From assembly GCF_000429365.1 (NCBI RefSeq), contig NZ_AUBS01000001.1:547488-611487 (forward strand): 64,000 nucleotides of DNA, written 5' to 3'. A program made the translations under genes and the position numbers. Source of the DNA: Pseudodonghicola xiamenensis DSM 18339 (GTDB lineage Bacteria > Pseudomonadota > Alphaproteobacteria > Rhodobacterales > Rhodobacteraceae). Positions 1 to 9,251 of this stretch are shown here, in pieces; the first letter of the stretch is position 1; each line of letters opens with the position of its first letter. The notes under the pieces were generated by a model, which saw nothing but the letters and a program-made list of their open reading frames with translations, was not told the DNA's origin and made no database searches.

Positions 1-1
1 G

Positions 2-1975
2 GAACATCCCGTCCTCTGGACCCCGACCCAAGCCCGCGCCGATGCCACCCGCATGGCGCAGTTCATCCGCTTTCTCGAAGACAAGCACGGCCTGACCTTC
101 GCCGATTATGACGCGCTGTGGCATTGGAGCGTGACCGATCTGGAAAGCTTCTGGTGGGCGATCTGGGAGTTTTTCGACATTCCCGCCAGCGTGAAGCCCG
201 AAAAGATGCTGGCCGAGCGCAAGATGCCCGGCGCCGTCTGGGGCCCCGGGGCGCGTCTGAACTTTGCCGAGGCGATGCTGCGCGCCGCCAATGACAAGCC
301 CGATGCCCAGGCGCTGATCGTCAAGTCCGAGACCTTCCCGAGGAAGGAAATGACCTGGGGAGAGCTGTCCGGTCAGGTCGCCAGCGTCGCCGCGCGTTTT
401 CGTGCGCTGGGGGTGGGCAAGGGCGACCGCGTGGTCGCCATCCTGCCCAACACCGAACATGCCATCATCGCCTGTCTTGCCGCCACCAGCATCGGTGCCA
501 TCTGGTCGCTTTGCGCCCCCGACATGGGCCATGTCGCGATCCTCGACCGCTTCCGCCAGATCGAACCCAAGCTGATCGTGGCGCAGGACGGCTATGTCCA
601 CGCCGGCAAGATGATCGACCGGCGCGAGGTGCTGGCCGAGATTTTCGCGGGCCTTCCGACGCTGGAGCATCGGGTGATGCTGCCAGTGGTGGGCGATCTG
701 CCCGAGGGCATGATCGGCTGGGACGATCTGACTGGCGATACCGTCGCCCCGATCTATGAACAGGTGGAATTCGACCATCCGCTGTGGATCGTCTATTCCT
801 CGGGCACCACGGGTAACCCGAAACCCATCGTCCACGGCCATGGCGGCATCATCCTGGAAGGCGTCAAGCAATCGCTGCATCAGGATCTGACCGACAGGGA
901 CCGGTTCTGCTGGCTGACCTCCTCGGGCTGGATCATGTGGAACTCGCAATTGAATGCGCTGGGGCAGGGCGCCACGCTGGCCCTGTTCGACGGGGCGCCG
1001 AACCAGCCCGACATGCTGGCGCTCTGGCAATATGCGGCGGATGAGAAGCTGACCTATCTCGGGGTCGGCGCCGCCTATATCACCGTTTGCATCAAGGCCG
1101 GCATTCGTCCGCGCGAGGTGCTGGACCTCAGCGCCCTACGGTCGCTCGGCACCACCGGATCACCTTTGACGTCGGACGGCTACGACTGGATTTACGATGC
1201 GGTCGATCGCGATATCTGGCTGGCGCCGATCTCGGGCGGGACCGATCTGGCCGGCGCCTTCGTTTGCGGCAACCCGATGCTGCCGGTCCGCGCGGGAGAG
1301 ATGCAGTGCCGCGCCCTTGGCAATGCGGTGCGCGCCTATGACGATCAGGGCAATGAGCTGATCGGCGAGGTGGGCGAACTGGTCTGTACCGAACCCTTGC
1401 CGTCGATGCCGCTCTATTTCTGGGGCGACGAGGACGGCGCGCGGCTGCACGATAGTTATTTCGATACCTATCCCGGCATCTGGCGCCATGGCGACTGGAT
1501 CGAGATCACGCCCGATGGCGGCGCGGTGATCTATGGCCGGTCAGATGCCACCATCAACCGCAAGGGGCTGCGGCTGGGATCGTCCGAGATCTATCGCGCG
1601 GTCGAGGGGCTGGAGGAGGTTCTGGACTCCATGGTCGTCGATCTCGAGTTCCTGGGCCGCGACAGCTTCATGCCGCTTTTCGTGGTGCTGGCGCCGGGGC
1701 AGGGGCTGGACGACGCCATGAAAGACAAGATCAACAGCGCGATCCGTAGCGCGATTTCGGCACGGTTCATTCCGAACGAGATCATCCAGGTTGCCGAGAT
1801 CCCGCGCACCCTGTCGGGCAAGAAGCTGGAGGTGCCGGTGAAGAAACTGCTGCTGGGGGCCAAGGCCGAAACCGTGGTGAACCGGGATTCCATGGCGAAC
1901 CCCGACAGTTTCGACCCCTTCATCGCCTATGCCGAGGCTCGCACCGCGCAAGATGCAGATCGGGTCGGGTCATGA
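2..1975 (+). CDS. Acetoacetate--CoA ligase (acetoacetyl-CoA synthetase), 5'-truncated by window edge
   Basis: ATP-dependent activation of acetoacetate to acetoacetyl-CoA through an acyl-adenylate; cytosolic; links ketone bodies or PHB breakdown products to acetyl-CoA metabolism. The frame is open to the left edge. The residues before the first in-frame ATG at 53 include VLWTPTQ, which resembles the family N-terminus, so the real start lies outside the window. Seen, numbering from the ATG at 53: adenylate-forming P-loop YSSGTTGNPKP near residue 248, a GGTDLAGAF loop near 400, and the C-terminal PRTLSGKKLEVPVKK segment with the catalytic lysine near 587. A related acetyl-CoA synthetase is possible, but the N-terminus and the GGTDLAG loop favour acetoacetate. 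Its stop overlaps the thioesterase start by ATGA, implying co-translation. Confidence 0.93.
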   Translation, partial: EHPVLWTPTQARADATRMAQFIRFLEDKHGLTFADYDALWHWSVTDLESFWWAIWEFFDIPASVKPEKMLAERKMPGAVWGPGARLNFAEAMLRAANDKPDAQALIVKSETFPRKEMTWGELSGQVASVAARFRALGVGKGDRVVAILPNTEHAIIACLAATSIGAIWSLCAPDMGHVAILDRFRQIEPKLIVAQDGYVHAGKMIDRREVLAEIFAGLPTLEHRVMLPVVGDLPEGMIGWDDLTGDTVAPIYEQVEFDHPLWIVYSSGTTGNPKPIVHGHGGIILEGVKQSLHQDLTDRDRFCWLTSSGWIMWNSQLNALGQGATLALFDGAPNQPDMLALWQYAADEKLTYLGVGAAYITVCIKAGIRPREVLDLSALRSLGTTGSPLTSDGYDWIYDAVDRDIWLAPISGGTDLAGAFVCGNPMLPVRAGEMQCRALGNAVRAYDDQGNELIGEVGELVCTEPLPSMPLYFWGDEDGARLHDSYFDTYPGIWRHGDWIEITPDGGAVIYGRSDATINRKGLRLGSSEIYRAVEGLEEVLDSMVVDLEFLGRDSFMPLFVVLAPGQGLDDAMKDKINSAIRSAISARFIPNEIIQVAEIPRTLSGKKLEVPVKKLLLGAKAETVVNRDSMANPDSFDPFIAYAEARTAQDADRVGS

Positions 1976-2838
1976 GCGATGTCGCGGCAGAGCTGTTGAA
2001 CCTTCTCGATATCGAACAACTCGAGGTCGATCTCTTCCGGGGGATCGGCACCGGTGGTGAGACCTCGAAACGGATCTTTGGCGGCCATGTGATCGCCCAG
2101 GCCCTGGCGGCCGCCTATCGCACCGTGCCCGACCGGCCGTGCCATTCGCTGCATGCCTATTTCATCCGGCCGGGCGATCCTGCGATCCCGGTGATCTATC
2201 AGGTCGACCGGGCCCGCGACGGCGGCAGTTTCACCACCCGGCGGGTGGTGGCGATCCAGCACGGCAAGCAGATCTTCAACATGTCGGCCTCGTTTCAGGT
2301 GAGGGAAGAGGGCTGGGATTATCAGCACGAGATGCCGCAGGTTGCGGGCCCTGAGGGGCTGCTGAACCGCGAAGAGTTCCGCGATCAATGGGTCGACCGG
2401 ATCCCCGAAAATCTGCGCAGTGATTTCCAGCGCCCGCGTCCGATTGAGATCCGCGAGGTCGAGCCGCGCGACGTGATTGCGCCGAAGCCCGCCGACGACC
2501 GCAATCAGGTCTGGTTCCGGATGCAGGCCGCTGCCGGCACCAGCGAGGCGATACAGCATTGTCTGCTGGCCTATGCTTCGGACATGTATCTTCTGGGGTC
2601 CTCGCTGCGACCGCATGGGCTGACCTGGTTTACCGGCGATGTGATGACCGCGAGCCTGGATCATTCGATGTGGTTCCATGCGCCGATCCGGCTGGAGGAC
2701 TGGCATCTTTATTCGATGGACGCCCCCTTTACCGGCGGCGGACGCGGATTCAACCGGGGCATGATCTATACCCAGGAGGGCAAGCTGGTCGCCAGCGTCG
2801 CACAGGAGGGGCTGATGCGCCCCTATACGCCAAAATGA
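1972..2838 (+). CDS. tesB: Acyl-CoA thioesterase II (TesB family)
   Basis: Hydrolyses acyl-CoA to free acid and CoA in the cytosol. The 288-residue length and double-hotdog layout are typical. Seen: GGHVIAQAL in the first hotdog near residue 36, HSLHAYFIRPGDP with RDGGSFTTRRV near 60-90, and the second hotdog with YASDMYLLGS, SLDHSMWFH and a C-terminal VASVAQEGLMR. These carry the Asp, Thr/Ser and Gln expected of the TesB catalytic network. The start overlaps the upstream ligase stop (ATGA) and the gene is followed directly by an amidohydrolase, so the three form one operon. The physiological substrate cannot be read from sequence. Confidence 0.93.
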   Translation: MSDVAAELLNLLDIEQLEVDLFRGIGTGGETSKRIFGGHVIAQALAAAYRTVPDRPCHSLHAYFIRPGDPAIPVIYQVDRARDGGSFTTRRVVAIQHGKQIFNMSASFQVREEGWDYQHEMPQVAGPEGLLNREEFRDQWVDRIPENLRSDFQRPRPIEIREVEPRDVIAPKPADDRNQVWFRMQAAAGTSEAIQHCLLAYASDMYLLGSSLRPHGLTWFTGDVMTASLDHSMWFHAPIRLEDWHLYSMDAPFTGGGRGFNRGMIYTQEGKLVASVAQEGLMRPYTPK

Positions 2839-2852
2839 CCTGGAGACCGGGC

Positions 2853-3899
2853 ATGGAGCTGCGCGAGGATTGGCTTGCGCAGGTGCAGGAAGAGGTGATC
2901 GACCCAGAGCGCGAAATCGTCGATCCGCATCATCACCTGTGGCAGCGTGGCGGCGCGGGGTACGAACTGGACCAATTGCGCGCCGATACCCAGGCCGGGC
3001 ACAATGTGGTGCAGACGGTCTATATCGAATGCCGATCCTATTACGACAAGAGCGGAGAGGAACGCTTCGCCTCGGTGGGCGAAACCAGGCGGGTGGCCGA
3101 AATGGCGCGGCAGACGGAAGACGACCCGGCGCAGATCTGCGGCATCGTGGCTTTTGCCGATCTGCGCGATCCCGATCTGGATGCGGTGCTGGATGCGCAT
3201 CTGGCAGCCGGGCAGGGGTTGGTTAGGGGGATCCGCCATGCCGGCGCCTGCGATCCGGAACCGGATGTCCTGGCGATCCCCGGGCGTGGCGCGCCGGGGC
3301 TTTATGCCGATCCCGATTTTCGTCGCGGTCTGGCGCGGCTGGGTGCCCGCGGGCTGACCTATGACACTTGGCACTATCATCATCAGGCCGATGATTTCCT
3401 CGATCTGGTGAAAGCGGTGCCGGGGACGACAATCATCCTCGATCATTTCGGCACGCCGCTTGGCGTCGGTCGTTTCGCCGGCCAGCGCGAGGCGATCTTT
3501 GCAAGGTGGCAAAAGGATATGGAGGCACTCGCCGCCTGCCCGAATGTCTTCGCCAAGCTGGGCGGTCTGGCGATGCCGGACAATGGCTGGGGCTGGCTTG
3601 AGGCCGAGCGGCCGCCCAGCTCGGACGACTTCGTCGCGGCGCAAGGCGCGTGGTATCAGCACATGATCGGCTGTTTCGGTGCCGATCGTTGCATGTTCGA
3701 AAGCAATTTCCCGGTCGACCGTACCGCGATTTCCTATCCGGTGCTGTGGAACGGGTTCAAGAAGATCGCCGCCGATTACGACGAGGAGGCGCGCGATGCC
3801 CTGTTCGCGGGCACCGCGCGACGGGTTTATGATTTGCCTTCGACCCGGCCGCCAAAGCGCCGGTTGAGCTTGCGCATGCCGCCGATCCAACGGTCGTAA
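2853..3899 (+). CDS. Amidohydrolase family protein (TIM-barrel metal-dependent hydrolase)
   Basis: Predicted metal-dependent hydrolase of the amidohydrolase-2 family; substrate unknown, possibly a lactone or carboxylated ring intermediate. Seen: the metal-binding DPHHHLW motif near residue 30, a TYDTWHYHHQ segment, LDHFGTP near residue 197, and the terminal MFESNFPVDR motif carrying the conserved Asp region. The ATG at 2853 is preferred because GGAG lies 7 bases upstream; an in-frame ATG at 2835 overlapping the tesB stop is the alternative. The 3' end overlaps the convergent SDR gene by 73 bases. The Arg-rich tail (about 20 residues) is therefore antisense to that gene's end and may be an extension. 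Confidence 0.85.
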   Translation: MELREDWLAQVQEEVIDPEREIVDPHHHLWQRGGAGYELDQLRADTQAGHNVVQTVYIECRSYYDKSGEERFASVGETRRVAEMARQTEDDPAQICGIVAFADLRDPDLDAVLDAHLAAGQGLVRGIRHAGACDPEPDVLAIPGRGAPGLYADPDFRRGLARLGARGLTYDTWHYHHQADDFLDLVKAVPGTTIILDHFGTPLGVGRFAGQREAIFARWQKDMEALAACPNVFAKLGGLAMPDNGWGWLEAERPPSSDDFVAAQGAWYQHMIGCFGADRCMFESNFPVDRTAISYPVLWNGFKKIAADYDEEARDALFAGTARRVYDLPSTRPPKRRLSLRMPPIQRS

Positions 3900-4609
3900 T
3901 CGGCCGTCTTCAGCCGCATGTAGTCCAGCACCTCCGGATGCGGCAACACTAGGAAGGTCTCTGCCTCGATGGTCTTGAGGCAGGCCTCTGCCACCACCTC
4001 GGGAGCCAGCATGCCGTCCATGGCGGCAACGCCCTCCTCGTGGCCCCGGGTCATCTCGGACCGCACCGCCTGCGGGCAGAGCACCGACACCTTGATGCCC
4101 TGATCGCCATAGGTCAGCGCCAACCACTCGGCCAGGCCCACGGCGGCGTGTTTGGTGACACCATAGGGTGCCGATCCCACCTGATTCAGCAGTCCGGCGG
4201 CAGAGGCGGTGTTCAGCAGATAGCCACCGCCGCGCGCGGTCATCCGCGGCACCAGATGGCGTGCGGCCCAGACATGGGCCATGACGTTGATATCCCAGAT
4301 CCGCTGCCAATCGTCATTCGGCACCTCGACGCCGCCGATCATCAGGATGCCGGCGTTCGAACAGAACAGGTCAATCGGCCCGATTTCGGCCTCGACCTTG
4401 TCGATCAGGCTGGCGATCTCGGCCTCGATCCCGACGTTGCAGCCCATGGCGACGCCGCCGATCTCTTCCGCCACCTTCTCGGCCCCGGCGAGGTTCAGAT
4501 CAGCGCAAACCACGCATTTGGCGCCGGCCTGGGCGAAACGTTGGGCCAATGCGGCGCCGATGCCGCTGGCCGCCCCGGTGACGACGACGATCTTGTCCTT
4601 GATATCCAT
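3827..4609 (-). CDS. SDR family NAD(P)-dependent oxidoreductase
   Basis: Short-chain dehydrogenase of classical length (260 aa), probably oxidising or reducing a hydroxyl/keto group on an acyl or ring intermediate. Seen: Rossmann motif TGAASGIG at residues 11-18, an SNAG variant of the NAG motif at 84-87, a serine near 136, and the YxxxK pair Y149/K153. The first strand is followed by an acidic residue (ADLN), which favours NAD+ over NADP+. AGGAG lies 6 bases before the ATG. It lies 10 bases downstream of a second SDR gene and an acyl-CoA synthetase on the same strand, suggesting a catabolic operon. The substrate is not predictable. Confidence 0.88.
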   Translation of the reverse strand: MDIKDKIVVVTGAASGIGAALAQRFAQAGAKCVVCADLNLAGAEKVAEEIGGVAMGCNVGIEAEIASLIDKVEAEIGPIDLFCSNAGILMIGGVEVPNDDWQRIWDINVMAHVWAARHLVPRMTARGGGYLLNTASAAGLLNQVGSAPYGVTKHAAVGLAEWLALTYGDQGIKVSVLCPQAVRSEMTRGHEEGVAAMDGMLAPEVVAEACLKTIEAETFLVLPHPEVLDYMRLKTADYDRWIGGMRKLNRRFGGRVEGKS

Positions 4610-4619
4610 GCTCTGCTCC

Positions 4620-5390
4620 TTATGCCCACATGTTCGACCCGCCGCAGACGGTCAGCGCCTGGCCAGTCATGTAACGGCTGGCGTCTGAGGCAAGAAAGAC
4701 CGCCAAGCCTTTGAAATCTCCCGGTTCGCCAAGACGCCGCAGCGGGATCTCGGCGGTGATCTTGGCTGCGACCTCAGGCTTGTCCCACAGCTCGCGGGCA
4801 AAATCGGTGCGGATCAGTCCAGGGCAGATGGCGTTGACGCGGATGCCCTTGGGGCCGAATTCCGCGGCCAGATTGCGCACCAGACCGATCAGAGCCAGTT
4901 TGGACATGCCATAGGTGCCCAGCGTCAGCGAGGGTTTGAACGCCCCGACGGAGGCGGTGAACATCATTGACCCCGTGCCCTTGGCCGCCATGTCCGGCGC
5001 CACCAGTTGCGCCAGCCAGAGGTTCGACTGGACGTTGGCCTTCATGGTCTTTTCATAAGCCTCGTCCGGGATTTCCGAGGTCGGGCCGTAATAGGGGTTC
5101 ACCCCGGCATTGCCCACCACGATGTCGATCGGCCCCGCCTTGGCGCGCGCGGTGTCTACCAGCGCGGCAAGCTGATCCTTGTAGCCGACGTTGCAGGCCA
5201 CCGGAATGGCGCGCTCAGCCCCCACAGCGGCGTTGATCTCGGCTGCGGCCTGGTCCAGCCGGTCCTGCTTGCGGGCTGAGATCACCACGGTGGCGCCCTG
5301 TTCGGCCAGTGCCGTCGCCATCTGCTGCCCCATGCCCTTTGACGCGCCGGTCAGCAGCGCGACTTTGCCGGAAAGGTCGAATAAATTCAT
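4620..5390 (-). CDS. SDR family oxidoreductase (3-oxoacyl-ACP reductase-like)
   Basis: Classical short-chain dehydrogenase of 256 aa. Seen: TGASKGMG at residues 14-21, an SARK segment after the second strand (basic, hinting at NADPH), GNAG at 93-96, and the catalytic Y160/K164 pair in YGMSK. The C-terminal ICPGLIRTDFA and YMTGQALTVCGG segments are typical of FabG-like and glucose/ribitol dehydrogenase-like members. GAGGA lies before the ATG. It sits between the other SDR gene and the acyl-CoA synthetase with gaps of 10 and 29 bases, so the three are probably co-transcribed and act on CoA-activated intermediates. Confidence 0.88.
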   Translation of the reverse strand: MNLFDLSGKVALLTGASKGMGQQMATALAEQGATVVISARKQDRLDQAAAEINAAVGAERAIPVACNVGYKDQLAALVDTARAKAGPIDIVVGNAGVNPYYGPTSEIPDEAYEKTMKANVQSNLWLAQLVAPDMAAKGTGSMMFTASVGAFKPSLTLGTYGMSKLALIGLVRNLAAEFGPKGIRVNAICPGLIRTDFARELWDKPEVAAKITAEIPLRRLGEPGDFKGLAVFLASDASRYMTGQALTVCGGSNMWA

Positions 5391-5419
5391 GCGGGTATTC
5401 CTCGTTTCGTATTCTGATT

Positions 5420-7120
5420 TCAGGCTGGTTGCATGGCCAGACAGGCGGCCTGAAGGCCGCGCCGGTCGATCTTGTCGGTGGCACCACGGGGCAGGGGATC
5501 TGGCTGCATCCAGATGCGTTCAGGCACCTTGAAATGGGCGATATGATCGCGCAGGAAGGCCTGGATATCGGCCTCTTTGATGCTGTGGCCCGGGCGCAGC
5601 TGCACGCAGGCGCCGACCACCTCTCCCAGCCGCTCGTGCGGCAGGGCAAAGGCGCAGGCCTCAGCCACGGCCGGATGCCGATGCAGCGCACCTTCGACGT
5701 CGAGACAGGCGATATTCTCACCTCCGCGGATGATGATGTTCTTCTTGCGGTCGACAATGGTGACGAAGCCGTCCTCGTCGATCTGGCCAAGATCGCCGGT
5801 CCGCAGCCAGCCATCTTGCAGCGTGGCGGCAGTTTCGTCGGGTTTGTTCAAATAACACCGCATGTTGCAGGGGCTTTTTACAGTGATTTCACCCACGTCT
5901 CCGGGCGGCACATCCTGTCCGGTCTCATCGAGAAAGCGCAGCTCCTGCACTGGCGGATAGAGGCGCCCGGCTGCGCCGGGTCGGCTAAGGTAATCCGCGC
6001 CCTGCATGCCGATGCCCATGGCGTTGGTCTCGGTCATGCCCCAGCCAGTGGCAACTTCGGCCTGAGGAAAGCTCTGGTGCAATTCGGCCACCTGCGCGGC
6101 GGGCCGCTTGGCCCCGCCAGCGCCGATGTAATCCAAGGTCTCAAGCCGCGCGCCGAGCCGTTCCGCGGCTTGCAGCAAATCCGCGCTTTGGGTCGGAACC
6201 CCAAGAAAACGCGTTATTTTTTCGTCTTTGATCAGTTTGACGGCAGCGTCCGCATCCCAGCGGTCCATCACGACCAGCTTGGCTCCGGCCGGCAGGCTGA
6301 GCAGAAAGATCGGATGGGTCGCAGTGACGTGAAACAGCGGCGTTGCCACCAGACCGACCGGACGCGGCGCCGGATCGGGCGAAACCTTGCCGGGGTTCAG
6401 CTTGGGCGCGATCAGCGTCGCCAGCAGCCAGCTGTAAACGGCATGGATCGCGCCGCGATGGGTCTGCACCACGCCCTTGGGCGCGCTGGTGGTACCCGAG
6501 GAATACATGATGGCGAAATCGTCATCGGGATGGATATCCGCATCCGGCCAGTCGGCCTGGGGCTGATCCGCCATCAGGCGGGAAAACCCTTGATCCGTGA
6601 GAGCTTCGGCATCACGCACCCCAACCAGCGTCAACCCGCGATCCGCCGCCAGAGGTCGCAGCCGCTCAAGTCGTTTCCCATCGGCGAAGATCAACCGGAC
6701 CTCGGCATCATCGACCGCATAGGCAAGCTCTTCGGTGGTCCACCAGGCGTTCAGGAAGACGGCAATACCGCCCAGCGACACGGTGGCCATGAAGACCAGC
6801 AGCAGTTCGGGGCAGTTGCGCATGGCAATGCCGACACGGTCACCTTGGCCGATCCCGTAGCGATCCGCGAGAATGGCAGACACGCGCTTGATGTCATTGC
6901 AGAATTCATCATAGGTCCAGCGTTCGTCACCGAAGACCAAGTAATCCGCCGCGCCATTGTCCTGGGCCGTGCGCGCATGTTGCAACAAGTCCCGGATGGT
7001 CTGGGGCGTCTGGGTGAAGACCCGATAGGTGACACCGCGGATTTCGGCCTCGGCGGTTTCGAAGATCGGATTTTCGACCACGGCCTGCGCCACCGCGTCC
7101 TGAAGCGAGATCGCGGTCAT
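5420..7120 (-). CDS. Class I adenylate-forming acyl-CoA synthetase
   Basis: Activates a carboxylic acid to its CoA thioester via an acyl-AMP. Seen: P-loop YSSGTTSAPKGVVQTHRG, motif GWGMTETNA, TGDLGQIDEDGF, DRKKNIIIRGGENI, and a C-terminal PRGATDKIDRR with the catalytic lysine. 566 aa is in the usual range. The frame extends upstream, but the ATG at 7120 has GGGAG 8 bases before it and a family-like N-terminus. It heads the minus-strand set with two SDR genes. Its start overlaps the stop of a 14-codon ORF by ATGA, so translation may be coupled to that leader. Chain length or aromatic specificity cannot be told. Confidence 0.9.
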   Translation of the reverse strand: MTAISLQDAVAQAVVENPIFETAEAEIRGVTYRVFTQTPQTIRDLLQHARTAQDNGAADYLVFGDERWTYDEFCNDIKRVSAILADRYGIGQGDRVGIAMRNCPELLLVFMATVSLGGIAVFLNAWWTTEELAYAVDDAEVRLIFADGKRLERLRPLAADRGLTLVGVRDAEALTDQGFSRLMADQPQADWPDADIHPDDDFAIMYSSGTTSAPKGVVQTHRGAIHAVYSWLLATLIAPKLNPGKVSPDPAPRPVGLVATPLFHVTATHPIFLLSLPAGAKLVVMDRWDADAAVKLIKDEKITRFLGVPTQSADLLQAAERLGARLETLDYIGAGGAKRPAAQVAELHQSFPQAEVATGWGMTETNAMGIGMQGADYLSRPGAAGRLYPPVQELRFLDETGQDVPPGDVGEITVKSPCNMRCYLNKPDETAATLQDGWLRTGDLGQIDEDGFVTIVDRKKNIIIRGGENIACLDVEGALHRHPAVAEACAFALPHERLGEVVGACVQLRPGHSIKEADIQAFLRDHIAHFKVPERIWMQPDPLPRGATDKIDRRGLQAACLAMQPA

Positions 7121-7161
7121 GACTGAAGCTCCCGCAGATGCCGGGCGGTATTCTTGTGCAT
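7117..7161 (-). CDS. 14-codon upstream ORF (possible leader peptide or gene remnant)
   Basis: A tiny ORF encoding MHKNTARHLRELQS. It begins 6 bases after a strong GGGAGG Shine-Dalgarno and its TGA overlaps the ATG of the acyl-CoA synthetase (ATGA). It may be a translational-coupling leader or the residue of a deleted gene whose start region was retained. No rare-codon run or attenuator hairpin is visible. The coding call rests only on the ribosome binding site and the overlap. Confidence 0.3.
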   Translation of the reverse strand: MHKNTARHLRELQS

Positions 7162-7436
7162 GGTTGTCCTCCCAAACAAACCAAATCGGCGCCGATGAAC
7201 TCGGCGCGACTCTTGCTCCTCTGATGCTAAGGTTAGACGGGATCGTCAGACGTGCCAATACCGCACAACGGAATAGTGTTTCGCATGTTCGTGAGGGCGA
7301 CATTCGGGCGTCAGCCAAAGCAGTGTTTCTGCGTAAAAGTGTTTTATATCAAAGATATTCATGGCACATCTAGCAGATGCATCACGCATAATAATTACAT
7401 AATACTGATTATAGGAATTTGATATAGCTGCAGAAT
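7162..7436. other. AT-rich intergenic region with no gene
   Basis: This gap lies between the minus-strand acyl-CoA synthetase and the 3' end of the SulP gene. From about 7330 to 7430 it is much more AT-rich than the surroundings (repeated ATAAT and TATA runs), so it probably holds the promoter for the acyl-CoA synthetase operon. I see no convincing coding ORF on either strand and no clear operator palindrome. Confidence 0.5.
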
Positions 7437-7462
7437 GGGTGCCATGGGTTACCATGGCACCC
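7437..7462. terminator. Hairpin terminator 3' of SulP gene
   Basis: Perfect 11-bp stem (GGGTGCCATGG / CCATGGCACCC) with a 4-base loop. It lies 17 bases past the SulP stop codon. On the plus strand it is followed by CTGTTTT; on the minus strand, the direction of SulP transcription, the following bases lack a T run. It may therefore act as a weak or bidirectional terminator. Confidence 0.55.
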
Positions 7463-7478
7463 CTGTTTTAACCCGTTA

Positions 7479-9251
7479 TCAGGCGACTGACAGCTTGTCG
7501 CCGCCCGCGTGCTCGCGCTCAATCAGCGCGACGAAAGCGTCATATTGCGACAGGAACACCTGGCCGCTGAGTTCGTCCAGGAAATGGCTGCATTTCAGCC
7601 GGTCCATCACCGGGCCCTTCACCTCGGACAGATGCAGCTCAATGCCTTGATCGGTCAGTCGCTGGTTGATCGCCTCAAGGGATTCCAGTGCGCTCAGGTC
7701 AACTTCGTTCACCGCGGAGCACATCAGAATGACGTGCTTGATCTCATCCCTGTTGCGATGGACGCGTGCCAGGATCAGATCCTCCATCCGTCGGGCATTG
7801 GCGAAATAGAGGCTTTCGTCGATCCTGAGCGTCAGCACGGCGGGATCGGTGATCACCTTGTGGCGCAGTACGTTGCGGAAATGCTGGCTGCCCGGCACTT
7901 GCCCGACCTCGGCCACATGCGGCCGTGAGGTCTTCCAGACGAACAGCGCCAGCGACACCAATACCCCGGCGGCCACGCCCACCTCGACCCCCACGCCCAG
8001 CGTCAGCAGAATGGTGACCAGAACGGCGGCGAAATCCGCCTTGGAATACCCCCAGGCCCGGGTCAGGATCGAGAGGTCCACCAGCGACAGCACCGCAACG
8101 ATGATGGTGGCCGCCAGCGTCGCCTTGGGCAGGAAGAACAGCAGTGGCGTCAGCAGCAGCGCCGCCAGCAAAAGCCCCACGGCGGTAAAGGCGCCGGCGG
8201 CGGGCGTCTCGGCCCCCGCATCGAAGTTCACCACAGAGCGCGCGAACCCGCCGGTCACCGGATAGCCCCCCGACAGGCCCGAGGAGATATTGGCCGCCCC
8301 CAGCGCGATCAACTCCTGGTTCGGTTCGATCCTCTGCTTGCGCTTGGCTGCCAGCGTTTGTGCGACCGACACGCTTTCAACATAGCCGATGATCGAGATC
8401 AGGATTGCCGGCACCACCAGCGCCCCCAAAGTGCCGAAGTCGATGGTCGGCAGGCCCAGCGGCGGCAGCCCGGTCGGAACCTGGCCCACCACGGCGACAC
8501 CGGCGCCCGGCAGTTCCAGCGCCCAGGCGGCAATGGTGGTGCCGATCACTGCAAAGACCGGCCCGACCCGCGCGGTGGTGGACGCGGCCTGTGCACTCAT
8601 CCCGAAGGCGGATTTCAGGACACCCGCCAACCCCTTGCGCACCCAGAACAGGAAGGCCAAGGCGATCAGCCCGATGACCAGGGTCGGCCAGTTCACGTTG
8701 GGCAGTTGCCGGCCGATTTCGATCAGGATTTCCGGCAAGGTGTGGCCGCCGGCTTTGATCCCTAGGATATGTTTCGCCTGGCTTGCCGCGATCAAAATCC
8801 CCGAAGCGGTGATGAAGCCCGCAATCACCGGATGCGATAGGAAATTCGCCACCACCCCCAGCCGCAGCAGCCCCATGGCCAGCAGGATCACGCCAGAGAC
8901 CAGCGCCAGCACGGCAGCGGCGGCGGTGTAATCTCCGATGGTTTCAAGCCCCAGAGGCGCCAGCGCCGAAGCCGTCATCAGCGACACCACCGCCACCGGC
9001 CCGACGGCCAAGGCCCGGCTGGTGCCGAAGACCGCATAGAACACCAAGGGTAGGATCGAGGCATAAAGCCCCACTTCTGCCGGCAACCCAGCCAGCAGCG
9101 CATAGGCCAGCGACTGCGGGATCAGCATGATGGTAACGATCACAGCCGCGATCAGATCGCCGGTCAGGTCGGCCCGGCCATAGCGGCGGCCCCAGTCGAG
9201 GATCGGAAGATAGGATGTCAGCCGCGCCAGGCGGGAGGAAGACGTGGTCAA
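7479..9251 (-). CDS. SulP/SLC26 family anion (sulfate) transporter with STAS domain
   Basis: Inner-membrane anion transporter, annotated as sulfate permease in the family but also known to carry bicarbonate or dicarboxylates. Seen: N-terminal DLTGDLIAAVIVTIMLIPQSLAYA signature region, about a dozen hydrophobic segments up to residue ~435, NISSGLSGGYPVTGGFARS in the core, and a cytoplasmic STAS domain over the last ~120 residues. TTG at 9251 is chosen as start because AAGG lies 7 bases before it and the protein then begins just before the conserved core; upstream in-frame sequence is low-quality and lacks an ATG. No sulfur-assimilation neighbours are present, so the substrate is open. Confidence 0.88.
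   Translation of the reverse strand: MTTSSSRLARLTSYLPILDWGRRYGRADLTGDLIAAVIVTIMLIPQSLAYALLAGLPAEVGLYASILPLVFYAVFGTSRALAVGPVAVVSLMTASALAPLGLETIGDYTAAAAVLALVSGVILLAMGLLRLGVVANFLSHPVIAGFITASGILIAASQAKHILGIKAGGHTLPEILIEIGRQLPNVNWPTLVIGLIALAFLFWVRKGLAGVLKSAFGMSAQAASTTARVGPVFAVIGTTIAAWALELPGAGVAVVGQVPTGLPPLGLPTIDFGTLGALVVPAILISIIGYVESVSVAQTLAAKRKQRIEPNQELIALGAANISSGLSGGYPVTGGFARSVVNFDAGAETPAAGAFTAVGLLLAALLLTPLLFFLPKATLAATIIVAVLSLVDLSILTRAWGYSKADFAAVLVTILLTLGVGVEVGVAAGVLVSLALFVWKTSRPHVAEVGQVPGSQHFRNVLRHKVITDPAVLTLRIDESLYFANARRMEDLILARVHRNRDEIKHVILMCSAVNEVDLSALESLEAINQRLTDQGIELHLSEVKGPVMDRLKCSHFLDELSGQVFLSQYDAFVALIEREHAGGDKLSVA

Noticed and set aside
2559..2852. Longer N-terminus for the amidohydrolase gene
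   Set aside because: It would lie wholly inside tesB in another frame and lacks a ribosome site; the ATG at 2853 (or 2835) fits the family start.
4040..4714. Long plus-strand ORF over the SDR genes
   Set aside because: It is the antisense of two well-supported SDR genes with His/Arg-rich shadow composition.
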